From assembly GCF_004193775.1 (NCBI RefSeq), contig NC_041002.1, positions 9,212,485 through 9,276,484 on the forward strand: a DNA stretch of 64,000 bases. The letters are read 5' to 3'. The stretch is from Glycine soja (taxonomy: Eukaryota; Streptophyta; Magnoliopsida; Fabales; Fabaceae). How positions within the stretch are numbered: position 1 is the stretch's first letter; the number at the start of each line of letters is the position of its first letter. Position numbers and translations under genes: made by a program. The notes under the pieces were generated by a model. That model searched no databases, was not told the origin of the DNA, and was given only the letters and a program-made list of their open reading frames with translations. Shown here in pieces: positions 24,376 through 34,163 of the stretch.

Positions 24376-24888
24376 TGAAACACAAAAATAAAAAATGGCG
24401 TACCTCCGATTGACATCGCAACCGAACCAACCACCGCTACAATCACCACGACGAACCTCCATAACACTTTCACCTCGACCGAAGCAACACCTCTCTCAAC
24501 AATGAAAAACCAACACCAAACGGAGAAAGCAAAGAAGAAAGCGAAGCGTAAATGAAAAAAAAAATGTTAAAATGCAACTTAAAAAGGAAGAAGGTGCAGG
24601 GGTATTTACTGAATTAAAAAAATTGCTGGGTGCACAAGCAATAATGCTGGTGCCCCTAGCAATGCCCTGGAAATCAAGATAACCCTTTTGTTCACAATTA
24701 AAGGGTGTTACTATTGGCCCTAATAAAATTGCTCTTGGTCCCTACCAACCAATAGTAATTATCAATTATCAAACTACCCTTCCCCAACTCCCCTATCTTC
24801 ATTCTCCTTTCTCGCTTTTCCTTTCTTCATTCATTCTTCACTCTTTGCATTCACGTTGCTAGGTATTTTTTTTGTTTTCGTGGTCAAA

Positions 24889-24987
24889 CAGAATCATGAT
24901 TTTGTTGTGAATTTCGCACAACAAAATCAGGATTTCATTGTTTTCGGTGTTGTTGATGCACAACGGAATCGTGATTCCATTGTGCAT
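24889..24987 (+). repeat. MULE-3 left array of GGAATC/GATTCC hairpins
   Basis: Inverted repeats follow the inferred donor (GCTAG|GTATTT near 24861) inside the leader intron. The best pairs TGCACAACGGAATC with GATTCCATTGTGCA (24957-24986, one mismatch). The matching array at the right end is 30181-30490. Confidence 0.8.
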
Positions 24988-25034
24988 TTTTTTTTATAGA
25001 AATAACTATATTTTTTAATTGATTATATAGGTCA

Positions 25035-25369
25035 ATGGATTGGAATACGTTTATATCTGACGAGATTACAATGCCAATTGGATGGCGAAACATGGATAAT
25101 GGAAGCCAATTCTTTTACCAGCTTGATCTCTTATATGGAGCCGAGCTTAATGATGGTTGAGGAATAATAATGATGAAAATATGGGTGATGAAGACACTGA
25201 TATGCAAGTGCAACCTAGCTATCTTGACATTTCTAGTTATTTTATGATTGATAAGATATATTTCATTAGACTTTTATTTGTATGTGTTTTGTGTTTTGTT
25301 ACTGAATAATTTTTTTTGATTCTTTTAGATTTTTCAAGGGTGCGATGATTTGTAAAATTGGACTCTACA
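25035..25369 (+). pseudogene. MULE-3 transposase, N-terminal fragment
   Basis: An ATG four bases after an acceptor (TTATATAG) opens MDWNTFISDEITM, a typical start for this FAR1/MULE family. Codons run to a TGA near 25160 and the frame decays. After an intron-like stretch, the bases 25329-25369 read FQGCDDL then a stop then NWTLH, which lines up with the beginning of the FAR1 domain. Similarity ends exactly where the LTR-type insertion starts at 25370. The FAR1 zinc region and the whole DDE domain are absent. Confidence 0.65.
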
Positions 25370-28300
25370 TGTAACACCTCATTTTTTGTAAAATAAATAA
25401 ATATAATTTTATTTAAAAATTAATAGAGTTTATAGAAATTAAATACACGAGAGAAAAGGATTTAGGTTAATTAAAATAAGGGTTTAGTAGTATTAAGAAA
25501 TAAATAGAGTAAAATGATGTTTTAGAAAATAAGAAATGTTTTAATTGGTTATTTATTTAATGAAAAAGTAAAATAGAGTTTCTTTTTTAAAATAATAAAA
25601 TAAAGAAAAATAGAGTAAATAGTGGACTCAGAGTACCCTAGTTATAAATAGAGACATATTAAGTCAGTTCTTATATTTACAATATGTTTCTATGCCTTTC
25701 TTCCTCCCAAATTTGTTCTCTCTTCTTCCCCCAAAATCCTTTTTTTTTCAGCATACACTCAAACCTATTATAGAAAAACTACGATCTCGAACTCGTTAAC
25801 TGTTGGATCGTTCCTAAATTTGGGAACCACTTTCGAAACATATTTTCAAACATTCTCATTGTTTGAATTTGCGAAATAATGTCTATAGAGAGAGATAAAG
25901 AAGTTTCCCTCGTAGAGCAACCAAAGAAAAAGCTTGAGGAATCTTAGGGAATCATTAGAGATGCCGTTATCGCTGTCGAACTACACATGTGAGCCCACTT
26001 AGAGGTAAAGGATGGATTTATCACAATTGGGGTTAGAATGAATATGCATAAGGATTCTTAGAGGATCAAATTAGGGTTTATTTTGGGATGTTTTCGGTAT
26101 TGTAATTTTGCCTTTATGATTATAATCACAAGATTTTTATGTTTGACGAGCCAATTGATGCCCTAATGCGAATTGGTTGATAAAATTGAGTGCTTTTGAT
26201 GTTTTTCATGTTTTTGAACCTATGATTTTGATTCCTTTGATTTTGATATGATCATGTGAAATTATTTGAGGGGTTTTACTCCCCATGTTGTGAGAAGCAT
26301 TTTTGTGTAATTCGTTTGTGTTTTGGACAAGATTTACTAGATTAGCATGAGAATTAGATTGTTGGAAACGTTCCTTGTCATGTTTTGGTCTCATAAGCTT
26401 ATTATGTGTTGATGATTATAACACACACACACACATGTATATGAATTGTTAAAATAATTTAGGAATTAATAGTTCAAATAATAAAATTAAATTGAAGGAA
26501 ATTAATATATCAAGATTCAATGATAAATACTTCCAATGCATTTTTAGTTTAATTATTTATTAATTTTTTGAATTGAAAATAGTATAGTTCAATTTAATAG
26601 ATACATGTTTTGTGCCATGTAAATATTAATATTGTGAGATGTTCATATGATTCATGAGGTGTGATAACATGCTGTGTTGGGATTATAACATTATGATTGA
26701 GATTGAGTGTGTGTGATAAATTGAGTATGTGTTGAATTGTAAGATACATGTGTATTAAGATTTTATACACATTGAGTTGTGAGTTATGAACTGTACAATC
26801 ACATAACTGTAAGACCCTTTAAGGGCGAAAAATTAATGCGCGACGAGTATTGTGATGAGATCTACTATGGGAACCTAACGAGTTGAATCACTTTGAAGTG
26901 CAACGAGTTAAAATGATTTTGAAAACAATTGAGTAGTTGTGTCTATTGCATAGTTCAAACTCCAGTGATACATATATGATTTTAAATGCCTGTTTTAATG
27001 AGATGATTAGTCATATGAACATAACATTAATATTATTACTATGTGATATGTATATGATGCATGAGGCGTGATAATATGATGTCTTGGGATTATGAAAGTG
27101 TGATGAACTGTGTAACTGACAAGTTGAATATGTGTTAAATTGTGAGATTACATGTGTCATGAGATGTTGTGTGCATTGAGTTGTGAGCTATATGAATTGT
27201 ACAATCACACAATTATAAGACCCTTTAAGGGCGACGAGTTAATGCGCGACGAGTATTGTGATGTGATCCATTGTGGGAACCCGATGAGTTGATTTACTTT
27301 GAGGCATGACGAGTTAAAATTATTTTGAGAACAATTGAGGAGTCATATGTTTTGTGTAGTTCATAGATATAGTTTGTGCGCTAAAATGTTTTCTAGATTG
27401 GACTTGAATCAGGAGGGAGAGGCTCTGACAGACTCTTCGAAGTCTAGGCCTTCAAAATTGTTTTCAAAATCATTTTAACTCATCGCGCCTCAAAGTGATT
27501 CAACTCATCGGGTTCACACAGTGGAATCCATCACAATACTCATCAAGCAAAAACTCATCACCCTTAAAGGATCTTACAATTGTGTGATTGCACAGTTCAT
27601 AACTCACAACTTAATACATACAACATCTCAATACACATGTATCTCACCATTCATCACAGGTTCAATTTGTCACTTACTCACAATTTGAATCACCACCTCA
27701 TAATCTCAATATAACAATTTATACAAAATGCTTCTCACAACATGGGGAGTAAAACCCCTCAAACAATTCCACACAATCATATTAAAATCAATGAATCAAA
27801 ATCATAGGTGAAAAACACGAAAACATCAAGAGCACTCAAGTTTATCAACCAATTTGAATCAGAACATCAATTGGTTCGTCAAAAACAACAATATTGTATT
27901 TCTAATCATAAAGGAAAAATTATAATTCAATAAACATCCCACAATAAACCCCAATTTAATCCTCTAAGTATCCCTACACATGTTCACTCTAACCCCAATT
28001 GCGATAAACTCATCCCTTACCTCTAAGCGGGCTCATGTGTGTATTCTAGTAGTGATAGCGGCATCTCTAGCGATTTCCTGTGATTCCTCAAGCTTTTCCT
28101 CTGGTTGTTCTGCTGGGGTTTCCAAGTGTTAGAGAGAAGGCGAAGAAATTGAAGCCTTCATTCCACTGTTTGTGTGTGATGAGTATTTCTCTCTCCCCAG
28201 ACATTAATTTGAAAATCCCAACGGTGACGATGTGCGAAAATGAATTGCGAGCCTGGTGTCCAAATTTCATGATAGTCCAACAATTAATGAGTTAGAGATC

Positions 28301-28874
28301 GTAGTTTTACTGGGACAAATTTGAGTGTATATGGGAAAAGAGAAAGCTCAGTGCGAAGGATATTTCTTCCATCGCAGACATTATATAAAATATCCCAACA
28401 GTGAGTGTGTGCGGCTATAAGTTACAAACCCCTTTTGCGAAATTCACGATGATCCAACGGTTAACAAGTCCAGGATCATTGTTTTACTGAGACAAGTTTG
28501 AGTATATGCGGGAAAAAGAGAGGGTTTTCGGAGGGGGAGAAAGAAAAACGAATTTGAGAGGAAGAGAAAGCGTAGAGAAGTATCATCAGTCTAAAAACTG
28601 ACCTAACATGCATCTATTTATAGCTAGGGTACTTTCAGCCTATTATTTACTCTATTTATTTATTTTTATTATTTTATAAAAAGAACTCTATTTTATTTCC
28701 TATCAAATGAATAAATAAAATATCCTTTTTATTTTCCTTCAAACCATTATTTTAATTAATAAAGTTATTTCTCTTTATTTATTTAATTATAAAAACCCCA
28801 TCATTTTTTTAAAGCTCTATTTATTTATAAATAAAAATCCTTTTTAATTTATTTACTAAAAATGGGGTGTTACA
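25370..28874. repeat. inverted pair of gypsy-type LTR copies inserted in MULE-3
   Basis: The left copy begins TGTAACACCTCATTTTTTG at 25370 and reads rightward; the right copy begins TGTAACACCCCATTTTTAG at 28874 and reads leftward. They meet near 27455, each lacking its 3' part. Shared features include the CTATAAATAG promoter box in the right copy near 28618, the stretch ending in a GAGGTAA donor-like site, and the AATTGGTTGATAA block. The left copy contains a tandem duplication of about 400 bp (about 26630-27040 and 27040-27355). No 5-bp target duplication flanks the pair (CTACA against GTGAG). It belongs to the same LTR family as 34164-36575 and 45395-47202. Confidence 0.85.
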
Positions 28875-29732
28875 GTGAGCTTACTGAATTTATCAATATA
28901 TATGGTTGCATTCCCTTGAAGAATATTCATGTACATTGGAAGATGTTCTCCATTCGTAGTTCAGACAACACAAGTAACTCTCGGGGGGACTTAACTTTGA
29001 CACACAAGGTTGATGCATTGTTTAAGATATTTTCACAACTAGACGTGTCTGGTAAAATTACCTTGAAAACCAAAGTTTGTGAATTTACATTTTCGGATTC
29101 CACTTTGATGTGTCCTCCCACAACGAAGATAAAAACAAAGGATGCACCAAAAGTCTGTGAAATCTACCAAGTGTGAACCTTCAATGTGGGAGTATGTCGA
29201 TGAAATAAACATGATGATTGGTAGTTCGGGAACTCCAACTGTCGCTCGCAAGGGTGAATGTGACAACAAGAAGAAGAAAAATGGAAAATTATATGGATGA
29301 ATTTCCTAATGAATTGAAAGAATACATTTTGAACTTTGTTGATGTCCAAGCGGATGGAAATTGCGGTTACAAGGCAATTATAGCTACGCTTGGCCAGGGT
29401 TAGGAGTCTTGGTCTCTCATTCGTCAAGATTTGATTGAGGAACTTCAAACATGACACTCTATTTATGTTCAATTATTTGGCTCAAAAGAGACCGTTGGAA
29501 TTAATAACCTCTTTGTATGTCGAACATGGTCTAGTGCCTTATGAGAAGTGGATGACCATTTCCGACATGGGTTATGCTATTACTAGTCGGTATAATGTTG
29601 TATTGGTCCACTTATCTAGGATGCAGAGTTGGACCTTTTGTCCACTTAGGGGTCCCGTGCTAGCAAAGCCCCATCCCATTTCCATTGGACTTATCAATGG
29701 AAATCACTTTGTGCAGATATATAATATTTATT
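28875..29732 (+). pseudogene. MULE-3 transposase C-terminus with OTU-like domain
   Basis: Resumes after the insertion with SELTEFINIYGCIPLKNIHVHW, the post-DDE region of the same protein family as in MULE-2, then SGKITLKTKVCEFTF and KTKDAPK. The OTU-like part has DVQADGNCGYKAI at about 29341-29382 with the D..C catalytic arrangement, EKWMTISDMGYAITSRYNVVLVHLS near 29547-29610, and the histidine motif NGNHFVQIY at about 29696-29722. TAG stops and frame changes occur near 29160-29330, at 29401 and near 29450. The protein is broken but the catalytic-type residues of the OTU part are all still visible. Confidence 0.85.
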
Positions 29733-30180
29733 AAACATATCATTTACCTTTGTAAGCTAATATTGATTTTTTTTTTGCTAACTTCGTCTTTTGTATGTAT
29801 GATAATGAAGATTTCTTTTAAAGGATTGTTATCCCTTGCCTCTTTATGTACCACAATGGAGAAGCTACTGCATACCGGAAGCCCGCTCATGGCAAAAGCC
29901 TTACAATCATCGCATACAAGATTTCAATGCAATACAATTTCAATTAGTTAGAGGATCTCAATATGTAGTAGTCCTTTTTAAGGATTGAAATAGGTAATAG
30001 TAATATGTAGTAGACCTTTCTTTAAATATGTAGTAGACATTTTGTTTATTGAAAATGTTGAATGTGTATTCCATTATTTTTATGGATGTGAACCTCAATA
30101 TGTAGTTGACATTTCTATGAAATTGTTTGCAATACATGTCATTTTCGTAGACTTTTTAAAATTTTGGAAAAAATACTAAA

Positions 30181-30490
30181 CAGAAGTGTCATTCCATTGT
30201 AAACAATGTACAACGGAATCACACTTCCGTTGTACATTTTTTTTTCTGAAAAAAAATACTAAATGGAAGTGTGATTCCATTGTACATTTTTTTTCAAGGA
30301 CAAAATCTAAATGGAATTGTGACTCTGTTGTACACGTACAACAAAATCACACTTTCATAATAATGTCATGTTTTAACCCCCATCACATAATGAAATTATG
30401 ATTCTTTTGTGTATTTTTTCCCTCCTCAAAAAGCATTACGACATTGTGTTATCGCTGCATAAAAGGATTGTGAATTTTTTACACAACAGC
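30181..30490. repeat. MULE-3 right array of ACAACGGAA/TTCCGTTGT hairpins
   Basis: A perfect 14-bp hairpin, AATGTACAACGGAA with TTCCGTTGTACATT, spans 30205-30238 with a 6-base loop. Further units: AATGGAA with TTCCATT near 30261-30281, TTGTACACGTACAA near 30328-30345, and degenerate ones to about 30490. They use the same core as the left array of this element. Confidence 0.85.
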
Positions 30491-30950
30491 ATTTCAGGGA
30501 GGGATAATCTTAAAATTTTAAGGGATTATAAGGGACAATAGCACCTCCCCAGTTTAAATCACCATAATGGACATAGGTCATAGAAACATGTGGATTCTTG
30601 ACCAAAAAAAAGAACAATATAGACAATAAAAAATAGAAAAAAGAGAGAGAATCTATTACGTTAAGCTTTTGAATATGCTAAACAGAGTAATGGGTCTAAA
30701 AGTAAAAAATCCTAATTCCTAAAGCCTATGTGGGAAGTCCATCTTCATCTTTATTGAATTAATTTCTAACTTTGTTCCCGAAAGCAAAGTTTGTTGTTTT
30801 GGATCAACATGTAGCACACATGGCTTTAATAAAAATCAATAATAAATATGTATTGGGAGCCAAGTTCCCAACAAGTAGTCTATGAGACATGCAATTTATT
30901 TTTCTCATCCAACAAATAGCTATGTTCCACCACTGCAAAAACAACATTCT

Positions 30951-31150
30951 CACTACTACAAAAGCGGTTATTTATGACGCGCAATCTACGACGGTTTTGG
31001 AGAATTGTCTTAGAATATGGAGCGGTGACAATTTTGTAATTAGTAGAATAAAACTTGTTTTTTACGTTGTACATTCTAAAAGGGTTATAAATAACCGTCA
31101 TAGAATGTCTGCTGGTGACAATCTTGTAATTACGATAAATTAAGACAACG
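30951..31150 (+). mobile_element. CACTA (En/Spm) transposon terminus
   Basis: The sequence from 30951 begins CACTACTACAAAAGCGGTTATTTATGACG, the standard plant CACTA terminal and subterminal pattern, and a second subterminal-like block with AGGGTTATAAATAACCGTCATAG follows near 31080. The other terminus (ending GTAGTAGTG) was not found, so the right limit is unknown; the sequence up to 32514 may belong to the same element. Confidence 0.65.
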
Positions 31151-31656
31151 ATGGTTTTGACCTAGGATCATCTTCGTATAGCATATTTATTAATTGCAAC
31201 TTTCCGCTATGAAGAACGACCTAACACCGCCCTCCCTCAAACATTCTCCTCCGTTGTTCCCTTACGTTAGCCCTCAACCATTCTCTCCCTCAAACTCAGG
31301 TGCATCAAAGCAGAGCATACCTCAAACAATGTCTCCCTCAAACCCTGTTTCGTTTTGTTAGCTTAGCAGCCATCGAAAGTGTGTGTTCGCACGCCTCTGT
31401 ACTTAGGGCGTCATGTAGGTAATGTTGAAAACCCTCAGTCTATTTCCCGTTTAATTTCGTACTACTAAGAGGCATGTGAATCTCCTGTACGTTAATTTTT
31501 TCGTAGATTGTGCATTTTCCAAATAGTGCATGTTGTCGTCTGTGGCACATTTTCATGTTTCATGGTCTAATTGGTATTGATATAAGCGTACTTAAAACAC
31601 AACAATTTTGTGTATATATCTATGAAAAACAAGGGAGAATAGTGGCATATTAGGGA

Positions 31657-32512
31657 AGACAATTTTGCTTCAAATTCCTCTTCATCCTTTTGGGGTCTTT
31701 CAGATGTTTTGACTTTGGTTAGTATTGTTGGTGTTGGTTTTGCTTCAAATTCTTCTTCACCCTTCTGAGGCCTTTCAGTTGTGTTGACTTTGGTCAACAT
31801 TGTTGGTGTTGGTTTTGCTTCAAACTCCTTTTCACCCTTTTGGGCTCTTTCAACTGTTTTGACTTTTGTTAACATTGTTGGTTTTGATTTTGCTTGAAAT
31901 TCCTCTTCACCCTTTTGTGATCTTTAAGCTCTTTTGACCTTGGTTAGCATTGTTGTTGTTGGTTTTGACTCAACCACCTCTTGAACCTTTTGAGACTTTT
32001 CATATGTTTGCATTGTCGCTACCCTTGGTGGTGGTGTTGGTTTTGGCACCAATTCCTCTTTCACCTTTTGATCCTTAATTGGTTCTGAAAGGATTTGAAA
32101 ATCCATTTTTTGTTGTGTCTTTAAGTCAGGGCTTGGAGGTGAAACACTTTTCTTCTCTTCAATTGCTTCTTCCACTTTACTAGTAGTTGTAGTAGGTTGT
32201 GGTAGAGTGGTGTCTTGTACATTTTCTGTGGGCTTTGGTTCACCTTTCTCTTGGGATGTTCCCACTTATTGTTGTTTAGGAGCAACTTTAGAAGTCGTCT
32301 GCTTTGGCATTGCAAGGGTGAGAATTGGAATCTGAAACTTGCCCTGAAGTGCCTCAGGCTCACAATAGTCAGGAATGTGATATGATTGGTCCATTCTGTC
32401 CCATCTATTGCCTTGAAGTGGTCTAGGAATATCTTGTCTGATATATTGCAAAAGTAGTAGTGCTTTCTTTCATTTGGTGTCTAGACCTTTGTCATTTTTC
32501 ACCTCAAGTATG

Positions 32513-32514
<2 letters not shown>
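31657..32514 (-). pseudogene. unidentified protein fragment with 25-residue tandem repeats
   Basis: Read on the minus strand from the TA microsatellite, one frame gives LLQYIRQDIPRPLQGNRWDR, then DYCEPEALQGKFQIPIL, a TAA at 32266-32268, a Thr/Pro/Glu/Lys-rich stretch, a second stop near 31924, and then tandem repeats with consensus AKPTPTMLTKVKTxERxQKGEEEFE. The repeats are highly charged and probably unstructured. I do not recognise the family. The fragment may have been captured by the CACTA element whose end lies at 30951. There is also a stop near 32490. No membrane or signal segments are visible. Confidence 0.5.
31660..32035 (-). repeat. 75-bp coding minisatellite, about 5 copies
   Basis: The phrase TTTTGCTTCAAATTCCTC (plus strand) recurs at about 31665, 31739, 31814, 31889 and, diverged, 31964. 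The 75-bp period keeps the reading frame, giving a 25-residue protein repeat. Confidence 0.88.

Positions 32515-32582
<68 letters not shown>
32514..32582. repeat. (TA)n microsatellite
   Basis: About 68 bp of uninterrupted TA, marking the border between the repeat-protein fragment and the copia gag fragment. Confidence 0.97.
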
Positions 32583-32689
32583 CCTTTTGGTATGATGAAT
32601 GATATCAACATGCATTTTGCACCAATATCAGTAGCTTAGTGTAGGAGTTCACCTTGTTCTCAAATACAAGGCCCTCACCTACCTTCTAT

Positions 32690-33437
32690 TCATAACAGAT
32701 TCTGAGTTAGAGTAGTTTTAGGTTCCATAGTCACACTAGGAGTCACTTGACTATGCAACATAGTATTTCTCCTTTGCTCCTCACTCTTGACAACAACAAA
32801 TGCGTTGTCTGGATTGGGAAAAGGTTCCGTATGAAGAATATCACTTCGAACACGATCATACAAGTCGTCTAGACTAGCTAAAAAGATGTAAACACGTTCT
32901 TCGTCAATTTCCTTTTGTTGAGCTTGATTGACATCAGGCTGAGAAAATGTTATTGGCTTGCGATACTCTAATTCTTGCCATATTGCATGCAAGTCAGCAT
33001 AATATATGGAAACGGGCCTACTATCTTGGCTCATTTGCATTACACGTCAAGATAAGTCATAAATAATTGTCAGCCCCTTCATAATAAGTATGAGATAAAG
33101 CAGTCCAAATACTCTTTGCTATGGGCAAACGAACGTACAAATTCATCAAATCAGGTTCCATAGCCCCAATGAGCCAACCTTTCACAATATCATTCTCCAT
33201 ACTCCATCTGTCATATGAAGCATCATCTGTAGAGGGATTTGGAGTTTTTCCTATTGAATAACCAAATTTACCACGACTAGCAACAAAGGTCTCAACGACT
33301 TGAGACCAAAGAGAATAATTTACACCATTAAGCTTCACACCGTAGGGGATGGCTACAGGTTTTGGTCCAAGGCTCATAGTTTGGACATGGATATTCTCAG
33401 GTGAAGGTGTCAAAGGGTCTTTAGATGAATCACTCAT
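32690..33437 (-). pseudogene. copia gag polyprotein, 5' fragment
   Basis: ATG at 33437 opens a protein with the copia gag N-terminus: PYGVKLNGVNYSLWSQVVET, then GWLIGAMEPDLMNLYVRL and SIWTALSHTYYEGADN. A frame change and stop near 33055-33060 separate this from the continuation SIYYADLHAIWQELEYRKP and RVYIFLASLDDLYDRVR, ending near 32690. Zinc knuckle, protease and pol are absent. The start lies about 25 bp inside a primer-binding-like site, as expected for the 5' end of a copia element. Confidence 0.88.
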
Positions 33438-33475
33438 GGTAGCAATTACAGAGCCAAGGATGGCTTTGATACCAA

Positions 33476-33671
33476 CTCAAAATAAGGTAAAAACAGAGCG
33501 ATATTATTCTTCTCTAGGATAGGCAATATATGTATACAAATGTGATAACAACTTACCTAATTTAAGCATAATTACAATCTCTAAAAAAGTTTTTGAAAGA
33601 TAATTTATATAATTACATATATGACAATTACTATGATCATAACATAATTATATGTATGACTCATGCCAACA
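33476..33671 (-). repeat. probable short copia 5' LTR with primer-binding site
   Basis: On the minus strand a TGTTGGCATG start at 33671 leads to the sequence TTGGTATCAAAGCC at 33462-33475, which resembles the initiator-methionine tRNA primer site of copia elements. The LTR would be about 196 bp. Its 3' end does not show a clear CA, so the inner border is approximate. Confidence 0.45.
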
Positions 33672-34163
33672 CACCATTATGTGTTCTATCCCCTTTGCCA
33701 TACCTTGTTTCTCTCCCTCTCCCTCTTGTGTTTACCTCTCCTCTTCCTCTCATGTTTACCTCAAAAGAAATTAATATATCGATGCAAAAAAAAAAATTAA
33801 TATATAAGTTGAGCACAACCAAACCATCAGCACATATCTCCGAATAAAAAAGAAAACCAGAATATATTTACTAATTACTGCCTAGGATAGGTTTGGCTCA
33901 TTAATATTGTAAGCAAAAATACATGATGATGCTTATAAAGTAAAATTACAAGTTAGTCAACTTAGATCTACTACATGAATTCTTATGCTCAACTTACAAG
34001 TTATTCGATGAATTGAATCAAGTATTATACACAATAATTATATCAAAATCATATAATTATCGAATTTTACATGAACCTTATTACCTGCAAAATCAATAAG
34101 CATTCTTTGAATGGTAGATTACAGATCAACTAATAAGAAAGTGCTTTTTAAAAGTTTGTATTG

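Larger units (their letters stand above)
18155..24667. mobile_element. MULE-2: Mutator-like element with convergent PMD and FAR1/MULE-OTU genes
   Basis: Left end GGGTGTTGCTAGGTGCACC at 18155 matches the reverse complement of the right end (GGGCATTGCTAGGGGCACC from 24667 inward), and similarity continues for about 50 bp. Flanks TGGAAATCG (18146-18154) and TGGAAATCA (24668-24676) form a 9-bp target duplication with one mismatch. Inside, a PMD gene reads rightward (18670-20676) and a FAR1-type transposase with OTU-like C-terminus reads leftward (23968-20969), with 292 bp between their stop codons. Both genes carry several nonsense changes, so this copy is old and inactive. Confidence 0.92.
24703..30549 (+). 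mobile_element. MULE-3: FAR1/MULE-OTU element, core replaced by an inverted LTR pair
   Basis: The left end GGGTGTTACTATTGGCCC at 24703 matches the reverse complement of the segment ending near 30549 (14 of 18 positions, then TAATAA/TTATAA). The flanks ACAATTAAA and CAGTTTAAA agree only partly (5/9), so the target duplication is weak or decayed. The internal gene reads rightward: leader, intron, first exon at 25035, then an insertion 25370-28874, then transposase C-terminus and OTU domain to 29732. It starts only 26 bp beyond the target duplication of MULE-2. Confidence 0.72.

Noticed and set aside
24694..30558. Clear 9-bp target duplication for MULE-3
   Set aside because: ACAATTAAA and CAGTTTAAA agree at only about 5 of 9 positions; the ends are supported by the inverted repeats, not by the flanks.
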